Shown here piece by piece: positions 6,729 through 12,238 of a DNA stretch of 12,238 nt. The notes beneath the pieces are model-generated. The model was not told the DNA's origin and ran no database searches. It saw nothing but the letters and a program-made list of their open reading frames with translations. The position numbers and the translations under genes were made by a program. Numbering within the stretch: position 1 is the first letter of the stretch; every line of letters begins with the position of its first letter. The DNA is from Alphaproteobacteria bacterium (GTDB lineage: Bacteria; Pseudomonadota; Alphaproteobacteria; UBA828), in NCBI GenBank assembly GCA_030604165.1, contig JAUVWK010000052.1:1-12238 (forward strand). The letters run 5' to 3'.

Positions 6729-7463
6729 CGCCACGTAATGGCCGCCATTGACGAAAATCATCTGGCCCTGGATGAACGCGGCTTCCGGGCTCGCCAAGAA
6801 ACGGATCAGGTTGGTGTAATCCTCGGCCTGCACGCCGCGGCCGCTGGGATTGGTCTCGGCGGCGTGCTTGACGACCGCCTCGGCCTGGTCGCCGAACAAG
6901 TCCCGCACCGCCGCCGTGTCGACCACGCCGGGGGCGACGCAGTTGATGCGCACGCCGAGCGGCGCGAGTTCCACCGCTAGATAGCGCACCAGCGATTCCG
7001 CGAGCGCCTTGGCGACGCCGATGGCGGCGTAGTTGGGAACCACGGTGCGTCCGCCCCGGCTGGAGAGAAAAAACACCGTACTGCCGCGCCGGAGCAACGG
7101 CCTCGCGGCCTGCACCAAATAAAGCAGCGCGGTTCCGTTCAAGTTGACGGCGCTGGTGAAGGCAACCGGGTCGACCTCGAGCACGGGCTGCGAGATGCCG
7201 CGCACCGCGCAATGGACCAATTGGTCGAGCCGGTCGGTGTGCGCCGCCACTGCATCCAGGACTGCGCCGGCGCCCGCGGGTGTGCCGACGTCCTGCTTGA
7301 TCAGGTGACAGCGCGCGCCGCGCTGCTCGACCTCCGCCTTGGCCTCTGCGGCGGCGCCGTCGTCGCCGTGATAGTTGATAAACACATCGCCCGCCTGTTC
7401 CGCGAAGCTCGCGGCGATCGCGCGCCCGATGCCCTTGCTGCCGCCGGTGATCAAGATCGCCAT
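6723..7463 (-). CDS. FabL-like short-chain dehydrogenase/reductase (enoyl-reductase type)
   Basis: A 246-residue Rossmann-fold oxidoreductase of the short-chain family. The N-terminus has the cofactor loop TGGSKGIG (6-13). The active site is not the classical YxxxK form: Tyr145 and Lys152 are seven apart (YAAIGVAK), as in FabI and FabL enoyl-ACP reductases, with Ser134/135 upstream. The stretch RYLAVELAPLGVRINCVAPG and the later DTAAVRDLF, IQGQMIFVNGG closely resemble Bacillus FabL in order and wording. The usual NAAG motif is replaced by HCAVRG. It may reduce an enoyl-ACP or enoyl-CoA, or be a related ketoreductase; the substrate is not proven. The start ATG at 7461-7463 has only a weak ribosome site. 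It lies 109 bases downstream of the GntR gene on the same strand and may be cotranscribed, so it is probably under that regulator. Confidence 0.88.
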   Translation of the reverse strand: MAILITGGSKGIGRAIAASFAEQAGDVFINYHGDDGAAAEAKAEVEQRGARCHLIKQDVGTPAGAGAVLDAVAAHTDRLDQLVHCAVRGISQPVLEVDPVAFTSAVNLNGTALLYLVQAARPLLRRGSTVFFLSSRGGRTVVPNYAAIGVAKALAESLVRYLAVELAPLGVRINCVAPGVVDTAAVRDLFGDQAEAVVKHAAETNPSGRGVQAEDYTNLIRFLASPEAAFIQGQMIFVNGGHYVAA

Positions 7464-7572
7464 GCCGATACCCAGTTCGCAGACAGATTTATCAGACGAC
7501 AGTAGTGCCGAGAATAATACATGTCACCTGGTCGACCTGGGCCACCCGGCCGCGCTTTGTCGCATCGCCCAC

Positions 7573-8304
7573 TCAGCCCGCGCTGGCGAACACCTCGTCG
7601 GGCAGGTTTTCGATGCTGAGCCGGGTCCGGCGAATGTGCTGTTGCATCGCCGTTTCCGCCTTGCGCGGGTTGCCGGCGAGAATGCACTCGGCGAGCTTTT
7701 CGTATTCGTCGAATTGGCGTTGCCGGTCGGGCGCCGACAGATACTGCTGAAACTGCATGCGCAGCAGGTGAATTTGCATGACCGGCACGAAGCGCGACAG
7801 CTCCCGATTGCCGCCGATCGCGACGAGGGTCTGATAGAAGCGGGCGCGTTCGTCGTGAAAGGCCATGGTGTCGCTGCGCTCGTGGAAGCTCAACAAGCGC
7901 TCGCAGGCCGCCGTGAAGCGCGCGCGCCGGTCGCCTTGGTCGATGCGTTCGGCCGCCAGGCGCGCCGCCAATCCGGTGAGATATTCCTGGATCTCCAGGA
8001 TCTCGTGGACCTCGCGGCGCGTGAGCTGGCGAATATAGGCGCCGCGATGCGGGATCAGGCTGATCAAGCCCTCGGCGGCCAGTCGCTTGAGCGCTTCGCG
8101 CACGGGCCCACGGCTGATTTTCAATTCGCTTGTCAAGTCGGCTTCGATGAGGCGTTGCCCCGGCACGTATTTGCCCGACTTGACGCCGTCGATCAGCGCG
8201 CGCACCACCTGGTCGGGTGAGCTGGTGCCGCGCGTTGGTGCTTCGCTGTCTTCGATTTCGGCGACGGCGCCCCGTGCTTCTTGTTGTATCGCTTGGCGTG
8301 CCAT
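7573..8304 (-). CDS. GntR-family transcriptional regulator, FadR/FCD type
   Basis: A DNA-binding regulator of 243 residues from the ATG at 8302-8304. The winged helix lies at about 30-95 (VVRALIDGVKSGKYVPGQRL, then ISRGPVREALKRLAAEGLI and a wing with PHRGAYIRQL), followed by an all-helical FCD effector domain to the C-terminus. In many FCD proteins a metal is held by histidines. Here the FH motif is Phe-Tyr157 and the penultimate-helix His is Tyr201, while the last one (His223) remains, so classical metal binding is doubtful and an acyl-CoA-type ligand is plausible. A longer start, TTG at 8341-8343, is in frame, but it lies within a FadR-like palindrome, so I prefer the ATG. The gene diverges from the beta-oxidation block and precedes the FabL-like gene. 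It probably controls one or both and itself. Confidence 0.92.
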   Translation of the reverse strand: MARQAIQQEARGAVAEIEDSEAPTRGTSSPDQVVRALIDGVKSGKYVPGQRLIEADLTSELKISRGPVREALKRLAAEGLISLIPHRGAYIRQLTRREVHEILEIQEYLTGLAARLAAERIDQGDRRARFTAACERLLSFHERSDTMAFHDERARFYQTLVAIGGNRELSRFVPVMQIHLLRMQFQQYLSAPDRQRQFDEYEKLAECILAGNPRKAETAMQQHIRRTRLSIENLPDEVFASAG

Positions 8305-8332
8305 ATCCGCCGCTTGCCAACACCCGGCAATC

Positions 8333-8343
8333 TTGTCATACAA
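8333..8343. promoter_or_regulatory. FadR/GntR-type operator candidate
   Basis: TTGTCATACAA is a perfect 4+3+4 palindrome that fits the general FadR-subfamily form TNGTNNNACNA. It lies 29 bases before the regulator's preferred start, in the divergent control region. Autoregulation and control of the thiolase block are inferred. Confidence 0.55.
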
Positions 8344-8346
8344 AAT

Positions 8347-8367
8347 CGTCGATCAAGCTGATTGACG
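8347..8367. promoter_or_regulatory. 21-bp palindrome over the -35 box, second operator candidate
   Basis: CGTCGATCA and TGATTGACG form 9-base inverted arms with one mismatch around AGC. The right arm contains the -35 hexamer of the + strand promoter, so a bound dimer would block polymerase. The binding protein is unknown. Confidence 0.4.
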
Positions 8368-8389
8368 AGTGACGGCCTGTCAATAGAAT
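8362..8389 (+). promoter_or_regulatory. Sigma-70-like promoter of the beta-oxidation block
   Basis: TTGACG (8362-8367) and TAGAAT (8384-8389) each match the consensus at 5 of 6 positions and are 16 bases apart. Transcription would begin near 8396, leaving a leader of about 89 bases before the thiolase ATG. No convincing -10 box is seen for the opposite direction. Confidence 0.55.
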
Positions 8390-8422
8390 TTCCCTAATCC
8401 GCGCGGCGCTTTGGCGGCGCGG

Positions 8423-8470
8423 CACGGGGCTCCGCCTCGGCAAGAACACGGGGCTCCGCCTCGGTAAGAA
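8423..8470 (+). repeat. Tandem 24-bp duplication in the leader of the thiolase operon
   Basis: Two head-to-tail copies (8423-8446 and 8447-8470) differ only at base 8441 (C) versus 8465 (T). Each copy can fold as CGGGGC-TCC-GCCTCG, a 6-pair stem with one G-U pair and a 3-base loop. The second copy ends just before the ribosome binding site. The near identity suggests a recent duplication. Confidence 0.9.
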
Positions 8471-8471
8471 G

Positions 8472-8476
8472 AGGAG
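8472..8476 (+). promoter_or_regulatory. Strong ribosome binding site of the block 3 thiolase
   Basis: AGGAG sits 8 bases before the ATG at 8485, directly after the tandem repeat. It fixes the start of the thiolase. Confidence 0.75.
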
Positions 8477-8484
8477 ACTGGACC

Positions 8485-9666
8485 ATGGAACGGGAGATTA
8501 TTCTGGCCGGCGGCATGCGCACGCCGTTCGGCGATTTCGGAAAATCCCTCAAGGATATATCGCTGGGCCAGTTGGGCGTCCATGCCACCCGGGCCTGCCT
8601 TGACAAGGCGGGCCTCGATGCCGCCGACGTCGACCATCTGGTCTGGGGCAATGTCCTGCCGGTCGATCAGCAAGGCTACCTCGCCGCCCGCTACATCGCG
8701 ATCGAGGCCGGCCTGCCCGAGGCGAGCGCGGCGCTCAACGTCAATCGCGCCTGCGCCTCGGGCTCCCAGGCGATTGTCACGGCCGCCGAACAGATCCTGA
8801 GCGGCCACAGCGAGGTCGCCGTGGCCGGCGGCGGCGAGAATTTTTCGCGCGCGCCGTTCGTGGTCACGACCGGGCGCTGGGGCCACAAGCGCGGGCCACA
8901 AACCATGGTCGACTCCTTGGACTGGGCCTATCGCGACCCGTTCAGCCTCGAGCTCATGGGCGGCACGGCCGAAAACCTCGCCGAGGAGTTTCAATATCAG
9001 CGCGAGCCGATGGACGAGTACGCGGTCACCAGCCAACGTCGCGCCGGTGCCGCGCGGGAGTTTCTGAGCCGCCAGATCGGGCCCATCGAAATCAAGGAGC
9101 GCAAGACGACGCGCCTGTTGAGCGCTGACGAATATCCCCGGCCCGATGTCACCATGGAAAAGCTCTCGGCCATGAAGCCGGTGTTCCGCGAGGGCGGCAT
9201 GGTCACGGCGGGCAATTCCAGCGGCGTCACCGATGGCGCGGCCATGGTCGTCGTCGCCGAGCGAGCAAAGGCCGAAGCGCTCGGCGTCGAGCCGCTCGCG
9301 CGCATCGTCGATTGGCGCATCGTCGGCGTGCCGCCGCGCATCATGGGCTGCGGTCCGGTGCCGGCCATCGGCACGCTGCTCAAGAGGCACGACATGACGG
9401 TCGACGACGTCGACTATTTCGAGATCAACGAGGCCTTCGCCGTGGTCAATTTGCATGCCGAGACGCAGCTCGGCGTTAGCCGCGAGCGCTGCAATCTCTA
9501 TGGCGGCGGCATTTCCATCGGTCACCCGCCCGGCGCGACCGGTGCGCGCATGACCTTGGTCGCCATGCAGCATCTCGCCGAATCGGGTCAGAAGAACGCC
9601 ATCATCAGCATGTGCATGGGCGCCGGTCAGGGCCTCGCCATGTTGATCGAGAACGTCAAGCACTGA
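8485..9666 (+). CDS. Thiolase (acetyl-CoA acetyltransferase family)
   Basis: A complete 393-residue thiolase, first gene of block 3. Catalytic residues are in place: Cys90 in NVNRACASGSQA, FEINEAFAVV, His347 in GGGISIGHPPGATGAR, and Cys377 in MCMGAGQG. The N-terminus GGMRTPFGDFGKSL is typical of the acetyl-CoA acetyltransferase/ketothiolase group. It differs clearly from the block 1 thiolase (different Cys loop and middle section), so the two are not a recent duplication and probably take different substrates. With the acyl-CoA dehydrogenase and 3-hydroxyacyl-CoA dehydrogenase that follow, it would do the last step of beta-oxidation. Expression is likely set by the promoter at 8362-8389 and the divergent GntR regulator. 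Confidence 0.94.
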   Translation: MEREIILAGGMRTPFGDFGKSLKDISLGQLGVHATRACLDKAGLDAADVDHLVWGNVLPVDQQGYLAARYIAIEAGLPEASAALNVNRACASGSQAIVTAAEQILSGHSEVAVAGGGENFSRAPFVVTTGRWGHKRGPQTMVDSLDWAYRDPFSLELMGGTAENLAEEFQYQREPMDEYAVTSQRRAGAAREFLSRQIGPIEIKERKTTRLLSADEYPRPDVTMEKLSAMKPVFREGGMVTAGNSSGVTDGAAMVVVAERAKAEALGVEPLARIVDWRIVGVPPRIMGCGPVPAIGTLLKRHDMTVDDVDYFEINEAFAVVNLHAETQLGVSRERCNLYGGGISIGHPPGATGARMTLVAMQHLAESGQKNAIISMCMGAGQGLAMLIENVKH

Positions 9667-9695
9667 GCGCCGGCGGGGCAAGGCCGGGGCAAGGC

Positions 9696-11495
9696 ATGAG
9701 CGAGTTCGCCGGCGCGCGTGAGATCCGCTTCCAGCTGTACGACCTGCTCGACACGGAGGCTCTGGCCACGCGTGCCCGTTTCAGCGGCCAAGGCCGCGAC
9801 GTCTACGATGCGGTGCTCGATACGGCCGAGCGCGTCGCCGCCGAGTATTTCGCGCCCCACACTCGCGCCGCGGATTTGCGGGAGCCCTGGCTCGAGGACG
9901 GTAAGGTCACGCTGCTACCGGAGGTCAAGGCCGCGCTCGACGCCTTCGCGGCGGCTGGTTTTCTCGGCGCGCATCACGACGAGGCGCTGGGCGGTCTGCA
10001 GCTCCCCTGGACGGTGACGCAAGCCTGCCTCAGCTACTTTCAGGCCGCCAATATCGCGACCACGGCCTATCCCTTCCTGACCATCGCCGCCGGTAATCTG
10101 TTGGCTCGCTTCGCCGACGAGGCGCAGCAGCGGCGCTATTTGAAGCCCATGCTGGCGGGGCGCTATTTCGGCACGATGTGCCTCTCCGAGCCGCAGGCGG
10201 GCTCGTCGCTGAGCGACATCAAGACCACCGCGCGGCCGCGCGACAACGGCTCCTATGCGCTGCGCGGCACCAAGCAATGGATTTCGGGCGGCGAGCATGA
10301 GCTGGCGGAAAACATCGTTCATCTCGTGCTGGCGCGCACCGAGGGGGCGCCGCCCGGCGCCAAGGGGCTCTCGCTTTTCATCGTGCCGCGTTACCGCGTC
10401 AACGACGACGGCAACCGCGGCACGGCCAACGACATCGCACTCGTCAGCCTGTTGCACAAGATGGGCTATCGCGGCACCGTCTCGACCATTCTCAATTTCG
10501 GCGAAAACGACCGCTGCGTCGCCTATCTCATCGGCGAGCCGAACCAGGGCCTCGCCTACATGTTCCAGATGATGAACGAAGCCCGCATCGGCGTCGGCCT
10601 CGGCGCCGCCATGCTGGCGCACGCCGGTTACCTCCATGCCCTCGACTACGCCAAAACCCGTCTGCAAGGGCGCCATCCGGGCGGCAAGGACACCACCGCG
10701 CCGCCGGTCGCCATCGTCGAACATGCCGACGTCAAGCGCATGCTCTTGGCCCAGAAGGCCTATGCCGAAGGCGCCATGGCCTTGTGCTTCTACGCCGCGC
10801 GTCTGGTGGACGATGAGATGACCGCGCCGGACGAGGCGGCGCGCCAAGACGCCGGGCTGCTGCTCGAGCTGCTGACCCCGATTTGCAAGACTTGGCCATC
10901 AGACTACGGCCCCCGGGCCAACGACCTGGCGATCCAGGTGCTCGGCGGCTACGGCTACACCCGCGACTATCCGGTCGAGCAATATTACCGCGACAATCGG
11001 CTCAACCCGATCCACGAGGGCACCAACGGCATTCAGGCGATCGATCTGCTCGGCCGCAAGGCGGGCCTCGAGGATGGCCGGGCGCTGGCGCTATTGAGCG
11101 CCCGCATCGCCGCCACCTGCCAAGAGGCGTTTGCGACGCAAGGCCTGACGGAGCACGCGCGCGCGCTCGAGCACGCCGTCGCGACCATGCGCCAGGTTAC
11201 CGAGACACATCTGCGCGCCCTCGCCGCCGGCAAGCGCAACGAGGCGCTGGCCAACGCCTCGCTCTATGCCGAAGCGCTGGGCCATGTGATCGTCGCCTGG
11301 ATGTGGTTGCGCCAGGCGCTGGTCGCCGAACGGCGGCTCGCCGCCGCCGCGCCGCCGGAAGCCGACTATCTGCGCGGCAAGCGGCAGGCCTGCCGCTATT
11401 TCTTCGCCTATGAATTGCCGCGGGTCGCGCCCCTCGCCGCAATCTTGGAGCGCATGGAGCAAACCTGCGCGGAAACCTCGCCGGACTGGCTGTAG
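9696..11495 (+). CDS. Acyl-CoA dehydrogenase, long DmdC/FadE-like form
   Basis: A 599-residue FAD enzyme that would make the trans-2-enoyl-CoA in the first step of beta-oxidation. The order is: helical N-terminal domain (about 1-155), the FAD/substrate middle domain starting at MCLSEPQAGSSLSDIKTTA (161 onward), a C-terminal helical domain with LGGYGYTRDYPVEQYYRDNR, and the catalytic base Glu441 in NPIHEGTNGIQAIDLLGRK. An extra C-terminal domain of about 120 residues follows, as in the 3-methylmercaptopropionyl-CoA dehydrogenase (DmdC)-like group; ordinary medium- or short-chain enzymes are about 380-400. The substrate cannot be read from this, and the sulfur-compound role is not implied. The ATG at 9696 is preferred, after a GGGGCAAGG ribosome site, because an earlier in-frame ATG (9612) lies inside the thiolase gene. 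A gap of 29 bases separates it from the thiolase. Confidence 0.93.
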   Translation: MSEFAGAREIRFQLYDLLDTEALATRARFSGQGRDVYDAVLDTAERVAAEYFAPHTRAADLREPWLEDGKVTLLPEVKAALDAFAAAGFLGAHHDEALGGLQLPWTVTQACLSYFQAANIATTAYPFLTIAAGNLLARFADEAQQRRYLKPMLAGRYFGTMCLSEPQAGSSLSDIKTTARPRDNGSYALRGTKQWISGGEHELAENIVHLVLARTEGAPPGAKGLSLFIVPRYRVNDDGNRGTANDIALVSLLHKMGYRGTVSTILNFGENDRCVAYLIGEPNQGLAYMFQMMNEARIGVGLGAAMLAHAGYLHALDYAKTRLQGRHPGGKDTTAPPVAIVEHADVKRMLLAQKAYAEGAMALCFYAARLVDDEMTAPDEAARQDAGLLLELLTPICKTWPSDYGPRANDLAIQVLGGYGYTRDYPVEQYYRDNRLNPIHEGTNGIQAIDLLGRKAGLEDGRALALLSARIAATCQEAFATQGLTEHARALEHAVATMRQVTETHLRALAAGKRNEALANASLYAEALGHVIVAWMWLRQALVAERRLAAAAPPEADYLRGKRQACRYFFAYELPRVAPLAAILERMEQTCAETSPDWL

Positions 11496-11531
11496 CGCCG
11501 GCCGCCGGGAGCAACAAGGGAGAATCAGAGC

Positions 11532-12238
11532 ATGAGCTTGCACAAGATCGGCGTTGTCGGCGCCGGCATGATGGGCGCGGAGATCGCGCTGGTCATGGCG
11601 CTGGCGGGCAAATCCGTGCTGCTGACCGACGCCAGCGCGGAACTGCTCGACAAGGCGTTGGCCAAACTGGCCGGCATTCTCGACAAGGGCGTCGCGCGCG
11701 GCTTCTACGAGGCCGCCGACAAGGAGCGCGCTTTATCGAACCTCACCACGACGCTCGCGCTCGACGACTATGGCGATCGCGACATGGTGATCGAGGCGGT
11801 CTTCGAGGACGAAGCGCTCAAGGCCGATATCTTCAAGCGCCTCGACGCGATCGTCGGGCCCGACTGCATCCTGTCGAGCAACACCTCGAGCATCTCGATC
11901 ACGGTGCTGTCGTCGTATCTCGGCGAGACGCGGCGCGCCAACATGCTGGGCACGCACTTCTTCTCGCCGGTCTCGCGCATGAAGCTGGTCGAGGTCATTC
12001 CCGCCATGGCTACCGCCGAAGCGACCGTCGACGCCGTCACGGCGCTGTGCGAGGCGGCGGGCAAGACGCCGGTGCGCGTGAAGGACGTTGTCGGCTTCGC
12101 GGTCAACCGGCTGATTCACGCCTTTTGGATCGAGGCGATCCGCCTGGTCGAGGAGGAGGTCGCCACGCCCGCGGACATCGACACCGCGTGCAAGCTGGGC
12201 ATGGGGCTGCCGCTCGGCCCCTTCCGCCTGATGGACGC
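11532..12238 (+). CDS. 3-hydroxyacyl-CoA dehydrogenase, 3'-truncated by window end
   Basis: The first 235 codons of an NAD-dependent 3-hydroxyacyl-CoA dehydrogenase, open to the right edge. It would oxidise 3-hydroxyacyl-CoA to 3-ketoacyl-CoA for the thiolase upstream. The Rossmann nucleotide loop is IGVVGAGMMGAEIALVMALAG (residues about 6-26). Glu88 (VIEAVFED) and His142 (GTHFFSPVSRMKLVEVI) form the expected catalytic pair, SSNTSS near 115 is the substrate serine motif, and DVVGFAVNRL leads into the C-terminal domain. The ribosome site AGGGAGA lies about 9 bases before the ATG, and the gap to the dehydrogenase gene is 36 bases, so it belongs to block 3. Whether it is a single-function protein (about 280-320 residues) or the front of a FadB-type or double-domain fusion cannot be seen. 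Because the gene starts at the NAD domain, a FadB-type order (hydratase first) is unlikely. Confidence 0.93.
   Translation, partial: MSLHKIGVVGAGMMGAEIALVMALAGKSVLLTDASAELLDKALAKLAGILDKGVARGFYEAADKERALSNLTTTLALDDYGDRDMVIEAVFEDEALKADIFKRLDAIVGPDCILSSNTSSISITVLSSYLGETRRANMLGTHFFSPVSRMKLVEVIPAMATAEATVDAVTALCEAAGKTPVRVKDVVGFAVNRLIHAFWIEAIRLVEEEVATPADIDTACKLGMGLPLGPFRLMD

Noticed and set aside
7464..7572. Possible promoter or operator between the GntR and FabL-like genes (AT-rich TTTATCAG, ACATGT, GGTCGACC)
   Set aside because: Only short palindromes and no paired -35/-10 boxes with acceptable spacing were found, so nothing is called here.
8378..8383. TTGACA on the - strand as a -35 box for the regulator gene
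   Set aside because: No acceptable -10 hexamer lies 15-19 bases downstream on that strand, and the hexamer may simply be part of the + strand spacer dyad.
8380..9681. 433-residue open frame on the - strand opposite the block 3 thiolase
   Set aside because: It lies wholly opposite a clear thiolase and its leader, is rich in Arg, His, Ala and Gly, and shows no family motif. Long antisense frames are expected at this GC content.
9612..9695. N-terminal extension of the acyl-CoA dehydrogenase from ATG at 9612
   Set aside because: It would overlap the thiolase C-terminus by 55 bases and add an unrelated Arg/Gly-rich stretch. The ATG at 9696 fits the family start.
9915..10847. 310-residue open frame on the - strand opposite the acyl-CoA dehydrogenase
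   Set aside because: Same reasons: antisense to a clear enzyme, biased composition, no start signal or domain.

Overview
The window is GC-rich with dense bacterial coding and short gaps. Base composition, codon choice and gene content (FadR-type regulator, DmdC/FadE-type acyl-CoA dehydrogenase, OadA/PycB-like protein) suggest a high-GC proteobacterium, perhaps an alphaproteobacterium. That placement is inference. Nothing here looks like a mobile element, RNA gene or CRISPR array.

There are three transcription blocks. Block 1 (+, from before base 1 to 6556) is a tightly packed run of six genes: the C-terminal part of an acyl-CoA ligase; an unassigned 200-residue winged-helix/helical protein; a pyruvate-phosphate-dikinase-like protein that keeps the ATP-grasp and phosphohistidine domains but has lost the PEP/pyruvate barrel; an AccB-like biotin carrier; a carboxyltransferase of the OadA/PycB type with several altered active-site residues; and a thiolase. 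Two junctions overlap (GTGA, TGATG), so the genes are probably translated together. No biotin carboxylase is present in the window. Block 2 (-, 8304 down to 6723) holds a GntR/FCD regulator and a FabL-like short-chain reductase, ending in an intrinsic terminator. Block 3 (+, 8485 to beyond the right edge) is a beta-oxidation set: thiolase, about 600-residue acyl-CoA dehydrogenase, and the start of a 3-hydroxyacyl-CoA dehydrogenase.

Blocks 2 and 3 diverge from a 180-bp control region. It holds a plausible sigma-70 promoter for block 3, a FadR-type operator-like palindrome, a second 21-bp palindrome over the -35 box, and a tandem 24-bp repeat in the leader. Blocks 1 and 2 converge on a 166-bp region with three stem-loops.

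Block 3 reads as ordinary acyl-CoA degradation under a FadR-like regulator. Block 1 is the unusual part: an activated acyl-CoA, a phosphohistidine phosphotransferase without its usual acceptor domain, a biotin carrier and a divergent carboxyltransferase lie beside a thiolase. A working guess is a non-standard, ATP-dependent carboxylation or phosphorylation route for an organic acid or ketone that yields a beta-ketoacyl-CoA for thiolysis. The sequence does not prove this.
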